DNA from: a virus
Reading direction: 5' to 3' (one strand)
DNA length: 64,000 nucleotides
IMG/VR virus record: IMGVR_UViG_3300041409_000066
Location: 1-64,000 of that record
This document shows, one piece after another, positions 54,640-62,433 of the stretch (position 1 is the first letter of the stretch; each line of letters starts with the position of its first letter). Both the position numbers and the translations under genes were made by a program. The notes below the pieces were generated by a model. It was not told the origin of the DNA. It saw nothing but the letters and a program-made list of their open reading frames with translations, and did not search any database.

Positions 54640-57051
54640 CTACTTGCCCTTGAGCGGGAAGGACTCCCAGCGTCCTCCGATGCAGCACCACACCTCGCGG
54701 ACCTTGAACTCCATGCGCTCGATCTTCGGCAGGAAGCGCACGTGGTGCTTCTCGTACGACATCGTGAGGTGCGGGGTCCAGCCGTGGTTCTCCTTGAAGG
54801 CGTAGCCGTGGGCCTTGAGAGTGTCGGCCAGGGACACCCACATGTGGTTGCCACCAGGGATGTCGGCTGCTGCCCAGAGGACGTGGCTGCCAGGGTTGGA
54901 GAAGGTGCCCACGCCCTGCACGGTGGCGTCGAGGGGCTTCTGGACCTCGCCCCACGACTCGATCAACTCGGGCAGGTACTCGACCTGCTCCTTGGTGAAG
55001 TCGGTGATCTTGCCGAGGTAGAGCAGCGTGATGTGGACGTTGCTCGGGTGCTCGCCGTTCTCGGGCAGCGGCAACTTGTCGATGACGCGCTTCGGCGGCA
55101 CCAGGGCGATCATGATGCCGTCAGCGGGCTCGCCGTTCGGCCCCTCGACGGGGTGGTGGACGCGGGCCTGCTTGCTGGCGTACCGGGCGCGAGTCATCTT
55201 GTTGCCGTCGCGGTCGGTGCGGTGCTCGTCGCCGTTGTCGTCGTACGGCAGCCCGGTGTGCTCGCCCTTCTCGTTGAACTCGTTCCAGCCGTAGCCCTGC
55301 ACGTCGTGTAGGTAGTCGCGCAGCCGGTGCAGGTGCCGCGTGTGCTCCTCGGGCGTGAACGAACGCACGTCCTTGGCCTCGGGCTCGGAGGACACCTTGG
55401 CCGGGTGGCCCCAGTCGGTCTTGGCGATGGGCTCGTCAGTCTCGTAGTGCGTGCCGTGGTACTCCTCGACGGTGCCGGGCTCGCCGTACTTCTCGCGCTG
55501 GTGGGCGTCGAACGGAATGACCCGGTTGACCTTGATCTTGTCGAAGTGCTCGGCGGGGATGAACTTCTCGCCGTGCCACCGCTCCTGGCGGGCCAGGCCG
55601 TGGGGCACGTGGATCTCTGCGACATAGGGCCGGTGGTAGCCGTTCGCCCGCCAGGTGTCGGGGCTGTCGGTGACGTAGAGCCCCTTGTAGTGCGAGCGGT
55701 CCTGCATGGCGAAGGCGTTGTCCTGCGGCGACTTCTCGGCGTCCGGGTGGAAGTGGTGTTGGTCGGTCAGGTGATAGAGCGTCTCGTAGCCACTGGCCGT
55801 CTTGAACACGTCGTTGACGGCCCGCTGTACGCAGGTGTGACAGGTCGGGTTCTCGCTCTTGTCCACCGGCCAGGTGTCGTGCTCGATGGACAGGTTGGTG
55901 TGCTGTGCCGGGTCGGCGTTGTGCTTGACCAGTTCGCTGCCCAACTCCGCGATGTGGCCCTCGCACATACGTCCACGCAGGATCGTGCCCTCGCTGCCGT
56001 TGTGCCGGTTCTTGGCCCGGACCCACATGTCCCAGACGGTATGCTTGGCAGCCGTCTTCTCGGTGCAGCCGTGCTTCTCGCCGTCCGTGAAGTAGTCCTC
56101 GCCACAGTCGTCGCAGCGCAACTTGATCGCGGCGCCCTTCGCCATCGTCTCGGCATCGCACCGGCCCCAGGCGCCCTTCTCCTCGCCGCTGGCGTCACAG
56201 CGATGGCACTCATGGCCGCTGGGGTGCTCGCCAGAGCCACCGCAGCACTTGCAGGGCTCGTCATCGCCCCAAGAGACGGCTGCCGTCTTGCCGTACTGGG
56301 CCTGCATCAGGGGCTCCCAGAGCCCGGCCTGGTCGAGGTACTTCTCGGTCGCGTTGCCTCGGTCGAAGGCGCCTGTGCCGTGGGGACCGAAGGCCCGTGA
56401 ACGGTCAGCGTGCAAGAAGTGCCAGATGCGCCGCAGCGCGTTCTTGCGGGCGGGCTCGGGCAACTCCATCGCGGCCTTGATCTGCTCCGCGAAGCCCTCC
56501 ATGTAGTACCACTCGGACGGGCTGAACTGGTGGCCGGTCGGCTCATGGATCGGCTCGACCGCCCAGGTGTTGTCGCCCACGTCGTACGCCGCGTAGGGCT
56601 TGATCGCCCGGATGTCGTAGGAGTCCTTGTTCACGTAGCCGGTGCGGTGCCACTCGTGCTCGGGGTCGAACTTGGGGTGCCAGTGCTCGTCGTTGAACTG
56701 GGTCTGGAACTCGTGGTTGAACTGGCGGGTGATCTCCTCGTTGGAGCCGGTCGCCCCGGTCGCCTTGCGGAACGCCTCGTAGTTGACGCCGAGCAGCAGA
56801 TCGAAGTCGTTGTTGCCGTACCACTCGCTCGCCTGCGAGCCCGCGAGGTAGACCCGAGCCCAGGAGCGCCAGTCGCCGTACTTGGGCATCCAGAAGGCGT
56901 CGATCAGGTCGAGGATCTCCTTGCGGACGCCGGGCAGCATCTCGCGGTCAGCGTCGAACAGCCGAGGATCCACGCCGCCCTTGGTCGGGGAGAACAGACG
57001 CTCGGTGGGCTTCCAGTCCGTCAGGACGTGAGCCTTCTTCTGGACGTACAC
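54640..57051 (-). CDS. 803-aa multidomain protein: NTase-like, zinc ribbons, 2H phosphoesterase
   Basis: GTG at 57051 with GGGAGG upstream, behind a late element; an in-frame GTG inside that element is rejected. Residues 50-95 resemble a pol-beta nucleotidyltransferase (GSQASEWYGNNDFDLLLGV; the DFD would bind metal). Then a DnaJ-like ribbon (CKCCGGSGEHPSGHECHRC), a CxxC pair, and a CEGH...CHTC...NDVFKTA module shared with the 1288-aa protein. Residues 455-560 (LYHLTD ... GLYVTDSPDTW ... RVIPFDA) may be ADP-ribosyltransferase-like, weak. The C-terminus is a 2H phosphoesterase/2'-5' RNA ligase-like domain with HITLLYLG and HLTMSY, both HxT. Possibly a virion-borne or early effector acting on RNA or cyclic nucleotides. 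Domain calls are by motif; activity is inference. Confidence 0.82.
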   Translation of the reverse strand: MYVQKKAHVLTDWKPTERLFSPTKGGVDPRLFDADREMLPGVRKEILDLIDAFWMPKYGDWRSWARVYLAGSQASEWYGNNDFDLLLGVNYEAFRKATGATGSNEEITRQFNHEFQTQFNDEHWHPKFDPEHEWHRTGYVNKDSYDIRAIKPYAAYDVGDNTWAVEPIHEPTGHQFSPSEWYYMEGFAEQIKAAMELPEPARKNALRRIWHFLHADRSRAFGPHGTGAFDRGNATEKYLDQAGLWEPLMQAQYGKTAAVSWGDDEPCKCCGGSGEHPSGHECHRCDASGEEKGAWGRCDAETMAKGAAIKLRCDDCGEDYFTDGEKHGCTEKTAAKHTVWDMWVRAKNRHNGSEGTILRGRMCEGHIAELGSELVKHNADPAQHTNLSIEHDTWPVDKSENPTCHTCVQRAVNDVFKTASGYETLYHLTDQHHFHPDAEKSPQDNAFAMQDRSHYKGLYVTDSPDTWRANGYHRPYVAEIHVPHGLARQERWHGEKFIPAEHFDKIKVNRVIPFDAHQREKYGEPGTVEEYHGTHYETDEPIAKTDWGHPAKVSSEPEAKDVRSFTPEEHTRHLHRLRDYLHDVQGYGWNEFNEKGEHTGLPYDDNGDEHRTDRDGNKMTRARYASKQARVHHPVEGPNGEPADGIMIALVPPKRVIDKLPLPENGEHPSNVHITLLYLGKITDFTKEQVEYLPELIESWGEVQKPLDATVQGVGTFSNPGSHVLWAAADIPGGNHMWVSLADTLKAHGYAFKENHGWTPHLTMSYEKHHVRFLPKIERMEFKVREVWCCIGGRWESFPLKGK

Positions 57052-57068
57052 GCGGCAGCCGCCTCCCT

Positions 57069-57103
57069 TCACCCCTTCACAGGGCTCGGCTGGGGTCTGA
57101 CAG
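57069..57103 (-). promoter_or_regulatory. Putative late promoter element, copy 5
   Basis: Minus strand CTGTC-N16-CTGTGAAGGGGTGA, 17 bases before the GTG of the 803-aa gene and just after a strong terminator. Confidence 0.65.
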
Positions 57104-57115
57104 GCTCCGTCATGC

Positions 57116-57155
57116 GACGAGGCCCGACCCTCCGGGGAGGAGGTCGGGCCTCGTC
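57116..57155 (-). terminator. Strong terminator after the terminase gene
   Basis: Fourteen perfect base pairs (GACGAGGCCCGACC with GGTCGGGCCTCGTC) around a loop that can pair further (CCTCC/GGAGG). No U-tract, as usual in GC-rich genomes. Confidence 0.75.
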
Positions 57156-57268
57156 GGCTCTCCGCTTCAAGGGTGCGCCAGGAGTCGTCCTACCGGAGTC
57201 CCGCCAGAGATCCGGTTGAGCGCACAAGGGTGCGAAGCAGAGGTGCTGCGCAACATGTTGGCGTGTCT

Positions 57269-57286
57269 GGTTGACAGATGTCAACC
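57269..57286. repeat. 18-base palindrome after the terminase gene
   Basis: GGTTGACA-GA-TGTCAACC: eight-base perfect arms. Includes TTGACA on both strands. Lies in the 142-base gap between terminase and terminator, which otherwise holds no gene. May be an operator or recombination site. Confidence 0.5.
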
Positions 57287-57297
57287 CAAGATGATTG

Positions 57298-59346
57298 CTA
57301 ACGCCTCCGAGGACGACCCATACCGGGCTGGGACATGTGCCCGCGCCCTCGTGAGAACTGGGACAAAGCCGCCAGTGCATCCTCGTGGTTGTCGCCACCA
57401 CCAGGGAATGGCGTGACACCTCCCTGCACCGAAGCACCGGGCCGGAAGTTCGAGAGGTCGGCGTGCAGGAAGTTGTTGACCTGCTCACCGATCAACGTCA
57501 TGACGCACTCCATCATGCAGTCCGCCACGTCCTTGGTCTGCACCGGGCCGACCGAGGGCTTGTCCACCTTGCCGTTCTTCTCTTGGAGGAAGCGCAACTC
57601 CAACTCGGCCTGCTCGTAGTACGGCGCGTGGACCCACTCCATGTTGATCGCGGTCTTGAACGTCTCGGCGCGGTTCCAGTTGTGGGCTGCCGTCGCGGTC
57701 TTCTCGAAGACGTTCACTCGCTTGGGCATCCCGGTGTCGCGGATGCGCTTCTGGAACCGCTGGATGGTGCTCGCGCTGTTCCACTGGTCGAAGGTCAACT
57801 CCTCCGGGTAGAACTTCATGATCTTGTCCCAGATCCACTCCTCCACCGTGTCGTAGTCGATGGTGTGCTCATCGAAGTCCGCCGGGTCGAAGTGGTGGAT
57901 CAGGTCGAAGACGCAGTGGATCTCCGGCACGTACAACTTGGTGCCGAGTTTCTCGTCCACCTTCTCGACCATCACCGTCTCGGGATGGGCGATGGCGAAG
58001 CCGAAGTTGGCGTTCGACTTCGACGGGTCGCCGTGACCCTTGTAGGTGTGGATGAGGATGCCGCGCTCCTGCATCTCCAAGTTGGGTGTGCCGAACTGCG
58101 GCGGGCGCTGGATCCACGGCTCGAAGATCCGCTTGACCTTCGTCTCGTTGAGGTAGGCGTCCAGCGCGGCAGCGAAGTGCGAGCGGCGCTCAACCTTGAA
58201 GGTGTCGGGGCTCGCCTGCTCCAACTTGCGCATCTGGTCGTCGTAGATCTGGATGGCGCCGCGCAGGGGCCGGAAGGTGAGACGAAACTCGGGCTGGTCC
58301 GGGTGGTAGTGGTCTGGGAAGACCGGCAGGATGTGCGCCCGCTCCCAGTCCTCATAGATGTCCCACGAGGCCAACTGGACCATCAGCACCTCGGGGTACA
58401 TCGCGTTGCCCGCGTCGTCCTTCTCCAACGACCGCTGGTAGTTGATGTAGAACTGGCCCATCATCTGCCAGGGGCTCGACGGCTCGATGATGAAGGCGTC
58501 CTTGCCGAACTGGTCGAGCGACGGTGTGGCGGCGGTGTAGAGATCCTCGGCGCTGCGGTTGGCGCCGGTCGCGACGACGTGGGCCATCTCGTCGTACGCC
58601 TGCATGAACGAGGTCGGTCCACGACCGGCCATCAGGGTGGACTCCTTGGGCACGATCTCGAACGTCGCCATGTCGAGGTCGCTGCTGATGCCCTTCTCGG
58701 CCATCGTCCTGATGCGGGCCTTGTCGTTGGGGGCGAACACCGTCAACTTCTCGGCCTGCGGCTTGTTGACGTACGGCGCGAAGCAGTTGGAGCCGATGAT
58801 GACGTTCACCAAGTCCTGCCACACCGTGGCCTTGGCCTGCTCGCGCTTCCCAGCGAAGACCATCGCGCTCAACTTCTTGTCGCGGTCCACGCCGTAGAAG
58901 TCCTGCGGGCCTCCCTTCTTCGCCATGTAGTTCCACAGGATGTAGGCCATGCACAGCGCCGACAGGTGACCCTTGCCGCCACGTCGCCCGATGACGAGCA
59001 GCACCTCGCGGAACCAGCGGTAGCCGTTGGCCTTGAGCCAACGCATCCGCTCCAACACGTCGGGCTGGATGCCGTTGTTGCCAGTCCGGGTGAAGTTGTC
59101 GGTCCACTCTGCGACCACGGCGTAGTCGTAGTCGGTGAACAGGTCTTCGCGCAGGAACACGATCTTGATGAGGGTGGCCTGGCGCGGGTAGAGGTTCGGT
59201 CGGTTGAGCCACTGCTCACCGATGATGAAAGTGATCGGGTCCGGGATCGGAAGCGAGAGCACCGTCCACCGCAGCACGTCAGTCGGCCCGCCTGTTGGCA
59301 GGTTCAGAGCCCCCAGGCCGGGACGACGACGTACTGCGGGCGGCAT
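57298..59346 (-). CDS. terL: Terminase large subunit
   Basis: 682 aa, ATG three bases after the upstream TAA. ATP-driven motor that cuts and packages genome concatemers at the portal. Walker A VIGRRGGKGH near residue 118, Walker B SFMQAYDEMA near 248 with the catalytic E, and a C-terminal nuclease domain with VPEIHCVFDLIHHF and further acidic residues (DFDEHTIDYD). The very C-terminus is Gly/Arg-rich. Length is large but usual for actinophages with big genomes. Contains one VFEKTA motif. Downstream is a strong terminator. Confidence 0.93.
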   Translation of the reverse strand: MPPAVRRRPGLGALNLPTGGPTDVLRWTVLSLPIPDPITFIIGEQWLNRPNLYPRQATLIKIVFLREDLFTDYDYAVVAEWTDNFTRTGNNGIQPDVLERMRWLKANGYRWFREVLLVIGRRGGKGHLSALCMAYILWNYMAKKGGPQDFYGVDRDKKLSAMVFAGKREQAKATVWQDLVNVIIGSNCFAPYVNKPQAEKLTVFAPNDKARIRTMAEKGISSDLDMATFEIVPKESTLMAGRGPTSFMQAYDEMAHVVATGANRSAEDLYTAATPSLDQFGKDAFIIEPSSPWQMMGQFYINYQRSLEKDDAGNAMYPEVLMVQLASWDIYEDWERAHILPVFPDHYHPDQPEFRLTFRPLRGAIQIYDDQMRKLEQASPDTFKVERRSHFAAALDAYLNETKVKRIFEPWIQRPPQFGTPNLEMQERGILIHTYKGHGDPSKSNANFGFAIAHPETVMVEKVDEKLGTKLYVPEIHCVFDLIHHFDPADFDEHTIDYDTVEEWIWDKIMKFYPEELTFDQWNSASTIQRFQKRIRDTGMPKRVNVFEKTATAAHNWNRAETFKTAINMEWVHAPYYEQAELELRFLQEKNGKVDKPSVGPVQTKDVADCMMECVMTLIGEQVNNFLHADLSNFRPGASVQGGVTPFPGGGDNHEDALAALSQFSRGRGHMSQPGMGRPRRR

Positions 59347-59348
59347 GG

Positions 59349-59732
59349 TTAGTGGCCGCAGCCAGAACCGTGCTTGTGTCCCTGCTCGACGGCCTTCTTG
59401 GCGAGCATGTCCTCGGGCTTGACCTTGATGACGCCGCCGTCACCGAGGCCCAGCACGTCGTTGACGATCTCGTGCCGGAGACGGTCGTGGTCGAAGCCAG
59501 CGCCCTCCTCGACCCTGCCGGTAATGGTGATCTCCGGCATCTTGATGTCCTCGACATCGGTGTGGAACCACTTCACGTCCACGAGCAGACCGATCTCGTG
59601 GAACCGCTCGTGGATCTCACGGTCGAACTCGCCACGGTTGCGCCGCTGGTGGATGCGCGAGTTGAGGACCGTGAGCACCTGATGCGCAGCGTCCACCTCG
59701 GTGTCGTAGATCTCGATGGGCTGCTGCGTCAC
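59349..59732 (-). CDS. Hypothetical protein with His/Cys tail
   Basis: 127 aa, GTG in a GTGA overlap. Helical start (DAAHQVLTVLNSRIHQRRN), a strand segment (GLLVDVKWFHTDVE, PEITITGRVEE), and the tail EQGHKHGSGCGH, a metal-binding end like that of SlyD-type proteins. Immediately precedes the terminase, so a packaging role is possible. Confidence 0.73.
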   Translation of the reverse strand: MTQQPIEIYDTEVDAAHQVLTVLNSRIHQRRNRGEFDREIHERFHEIGLLVDVKWFHTDVEDIKMPEITITGRVEEGAGFDHDRLRHEIVNDVLGLGDGGVIKVKPEDMLAKKAVEQGHKHGSGCGH

Positions 59733-59887
59733 TGCTCGACTCCTAGCGGGTGAGGTCCGGGCTTGCCGTCTTCGAGGACCGGCCACGCCTTGAGCACGAG
59801 CCGACCCTCGTCGTTCTTGTCCCAGTAGTAGGGCTTGCCGACGACGAAGACCGGCCCCTGCTCGTTGGCGTGCAGGGTCTTCTGCAT
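59729..59887 (-). CDS. Small hypothetical protein
   Basis: 52 aa, ATG in a TGATG overlap. NEQGPVFVVGKPYYWDKNDE and LVLKAWPVLEDGKPGPHP; compact strands. Unknown. Confidence 0.66.
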   Translation of the reverse strand: MQKTLHANEQGPVFVVGKPYYWDKNDEGRLVLKAWPVLEDGKPGPHPLGVEQ

Positions 59888-60240
59888 CAGAGGTCCGCGA
59901 GGGTCCGCACGATGGCCTGGAACAACTCGTCCTTGACCTTCTCCTTGGCCGGGAGGTCGGCGTACGGCACGAGGCAGGGGTGGGTCTTCTTCTCCTCGTC
60001 CTTGACCGGCCCGTAGACCCAGCCCTTCTCGACCTTGAAGGCCATCCAGCCCTCGTGGCTCTGCTCCGGCGTCTGCTCCGGGTTGGCGAGCACAGCCTCG
60101 ACGCCGCTGACGGCGCTCTCGCGGATCTCGGCCTTGACGAGATCCCACGGCTCCGACACCGGGTTGTTCACGTCAGGGTTGACCGTCTGCAAGGCGCGGT
60201 TGGCCTCGTGGCAGACCTGGGCGATCTTCTTGGCATCCAT
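59887..60240 (-). CDS. RyR-domain protein
   Basis: 117 aa, ATG in a TGATG overlap. Residues 1-115 match the RyR (ryanodine receptor) repeat: IAQVCHEANRALQ, GVEAVLANPEQTPEQSHEGW, GWVYGPVKDEEKKTHPCLVP and LPAKEKVKDELFQAIV. RyR domains in phages and bacteria are thought to bind nucleotide-related ligands; the specific role is unknown. Sits in the terminase operon. Confidence 0.88.
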   Translation of the reverse strand: MDAKKIAQVCHEANRALQTVNPDVNNPVSEPWDLVKAEIRESAVSGVEAVLANPEQTPEQSHEGWMAFKVEKGWVYGPVKDEEKKTHPCLVPYADLPAKEKVKDELFQAIVRTLADL

Positions 60241-61271
60241 CAGGTGAGCACCTTCTGCTGGCAGTGGTTGCAGCGGTGGGCGCTCTCGGTTACGACGGCG
60301 CCTCCGACTGCTTGGAACTCCCGGCGGACCCGGTAGCGGTTGACCAGCGACGGATCGTTGGCCTGGTTCGTGATGAGGTTCACGATGTCGAACATCGTGG
60401 GGTCGTCCGGGAGTTCGTCGGTGGCTGCGAGGTCCAGCAGATCCACCAGGGTGCGGTCCGAGACGCTGTGCTCGCGGGAGATGGCACGCAGAGTCCGCTC
60501 GGGGTTCGGCACCTTCTTCTGGTCGAGCGCGTAGTAGTGCTCGATGGCGTCCTCGACGCGCTCGAACGCCTGCTTGGCGAGAGCCTCGAACTCGGCCAGC
60601 ACCTCGTCCACTGTCTCGCTGCGACGACCGTCGATCTTGAGTCCCTCGTCGCGCATCTCCATGCCGTTGGTGCAGGCGAGCCGCATGAACCACGGCTGGG
60701 CGTACGGCGAGAGGTTGCGCTTGCGGTCCTGGCCCACGGTGAGCCCGGCCTGGGTGATGTCACCGACCAGGCGCCCCACCTTGCCGGTGTAGGCGTGCTT
60801 GCTGTCGGTGGGCGCGTACACGTCCACCGAGAACTCGTCGGCGCTGTTGCGGTGGTCGTACACCAGCGCGTCAGCGCCCACGATCTTGGCGATGGAGTTG
60901 CAGATGCGCGAGGGGTTGATCGGCGGCTTGCCGGAGGTGTAGATGCCGAGCACGGTGTGGCCGGGATCAAGCATGAAGGTCGCCACGCCAGGCACGCGAC
61001 GGATCAGGCGGTTGCAGATCCACTCGCGCTCGTCCGGGTGCAGCCGCTTGTAGAAGGGCGCCGGGATGTTCAGGAACGAGGTGACCGACTCCATCGTCCG
61101 GGTGCTGGCCTCCACCTCGTCCGCACCCAGGTGGAGCACCGGGTTCTCGGTGTCGGTGGTGAGGTCCACCCGGACCTCGCCCAGGAAGATGTCCTCCTCG
61201 CGAGATCGCTCATCCACCTGCTCTGCGAGATCCGCGAGCGTCTGCTCGGACAACTCTCTGACGAACGGCAT
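60240..61271 (-). CDS. DUF932-like phage protein
   Basis: 343 aa, ATG with AAGGAG upstream. FLNIPAPFYKRLHPDEREWI, LGIYTSGKPPINPSRICNSI, SPYAQPWFMRLACTNGME, and a helical C-terminal half (LDLLDLAATDELPDDP, MFDIVNLITNQANDPS) fit the phage/plasmid DUF932 family by architecture, with the RLxCTNGM signature. C-terminal CNHCQQ may bind zinc. Function of the family is unclear; often near recombination genes. Confidence 0.8.
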   Translation of the reverse strand: MPFVRELSEQTLADLAEQVDERSREEDIFLGEVRVDLTTDTENPVLHLGADEVEASTRTMESVTSFLNIPAPFYKRLHPDEREWICNRLIRRVPGVATFMLDPGHTVLGIYTSGKPPINPSRICNSIAKIVGADALVYDHRNSADEFSVDVYAPTDSKHAYTGKVGRLVGDITQAGLTVGQDRKRNLSPYAQPWFMRLACTNGMEMRDEGLKIDGRRSETVDEVLAEFEALAKQAFERVEDAIEHYYALDQKKVPNPERTLRAISREHSVSDRTLVDLLDLAATDELPDDPTMFDIVNLITNQANDPSLVNRYRVRREFQAVGGAVVTESAHRCNHCQQKVLT

Positions 61272-61302
61272 GGTCTGGCTCCTTGGGGTTGGCGGGACTT
61301 GG

Positions 61303-61944
61303 TTAGGCGTCGTGCTCGATGACGGTCGCTTCCTCGGACCGATGCGCGATGGCGAGGATGACCGGGTTGACCTCTAGGCGGGCCGTGAACTCGTCCCACT
61401 GCTGGGGGCTCATGACCATGCGGGCGTCCTCGATCATCGCCATCGTGGCCGACACCCACGTCTCCTGATCGACGCTGGCCCCGAGGGTCTGCTCGATGGC
61501 GTGCTGGGCCTTGATGGCTCCGAGCAACGCGGTGGCGTCCACCTCGATCTCGCCAGCCTGCAACGCCTCGACGCCACGCTGGATGAGCAACTCGTTGGCG
61601 GTCACGTAGTCCACCAACTGCTCTGCGGCGTCTTCGAGGTTCTTGCCCACGTCCTTGGCCCGGCGCTCGATGAGGGCGCGCTGGGCGACCAGCGGCAGAG
61701 CGAAGTGGCCCTGCTGGACGTGGTTGGCGATGCGCTCCTTGTCGGGGTGACCGAGCGGCCCGCCGTACTCCTGGGTGTCGGTGAGCATCTTGGCGATGCC
61801 GCCGTAGGTCATCCCCTGCACGATGTATTGCTCGATCCACGCCCGGTAGGGGCTCTGGCACGTCTTGCAGTTCTGGACCGACACCAGCGGGTAGTCACGG
61901 CCACCGACCCGCGTCATCACCAGCGCGGCTGGGGCGAGCGTCAC
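61303..61944 (-). CDS. Candidate terminase small subunit
   Basis: 213 aa, GTG in a GTGA overlap. CKTCQSPYRAWIEQYIVQGM with a following HTH-like segment (YGGIAKMLTDTQEYGG, KERIANHVQQGH), then a long helical region (AEQLVDYVTANELLIQRGVEALQ). DNA-binding N-terminus and coiled-coil middle fit a small terminase two genes upstream of the large one, but no family signature proves it. Confidence 0.6.
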   Translation of the reverse strand: MTLAPAALVMTRVGGRDYPLVSVQNCKTCQSPYRAWIEQYIVQGMTYGGIAKMLTDTQEYGGPLGHPDKERIANHVQQGHFALPLVAQRALIERRAKDVGKNLEDAAEQLVDYVTANELLIQRGVEALQAGEIEVDATALLGAIKAQHAIEQTLGASVDQETWVSATMAMIEDARMVMSPQQWDEFTARLEVNPVILAIAHRSEEATVIEHDA

Positions 61945-62123
61945 GGGAGCCTCACGATCTTGTAGATCCCCGAGGTCTTGAGCGGCACGAACTCGGCGCC
62001 GCACCGACACGTCGTGGTGTGGGCAGTCATGTAGCGGGTGCAGACGACGCACTTGAGGCGGGTCTGGCGTCCCCAGGTCGAGTGCAGGTTGACCTTGGTG
62101 CCGACCGCCAGGTCACTCACCAT
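61941..62123 (-). CDS. Small zinc-ribbon protein
   Basis: 60 aa, ATG overlapping the upstream stop. RLKCVVCTRYMTAHTTTCRCG is a CxxC...CxC ribbon. Could bind nucleic acid. Unknown. Confidence 0.7.
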   Translation of the reverse strand: MVSDLAVGTKVNLHSTWGRQTRLKCVVCTRYMTAHTTTCRCGAEFVPLKTSGIYKIVRLP

Positions 62124-62433
62124 CGTTGCCGTACTCGGACACGTGCTCCGAGAGCGTCTGGGTCCGCGACTTGCCGCCTCGCGCCAGTCCCTCGCGGCTG
62201 TTGAGGTCGAGCCGCTCCGGGTTGTACGCCCGGTGAAACATGCCCCGCCGGGTCGTCGGATCAGGTGTGCCGCCCTCGACGTAGACCTCGCGGGTGCGGC
62301 GGTCCTGCTCCTTCCACGGAGTCAGGATGTCGGACTTCTCGCTGTGCTTGGTGACCCCGGCGAGGGAGATCTTGAGGAGCCGATTGGCTTCGGCTTCGAG
62401 TTGCGGATGGATCCCGCTCCGGGGGTTGCTCAC
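62113..62433 (-). CDS. Hypothetical protein
   Basis: 106 aa, GTG in a GTGA overlap. Helical start (PQLEAEANRLLKISLAG), then WKEQDRRTREVYVEG and a Arg/Ser-rich end. Unknown. Confidence 0.68.
   Translation of the reverse strand: MSNPRSGIHPQLEAEANRLLKISLAGVTKHSEKSDILTPWKEQDRRTREVYVEGGTPDPTTRRGMFHRAYNPERLDLNSREGLARGGKSRTQTLSEHVSEYGNDGE

Noticed and set aside
57216-57416. 66-codon plus-strand ORF next to the terminase end
   Set aside because: It overlaps the terminase 3' end antisense and has no start context or motif.
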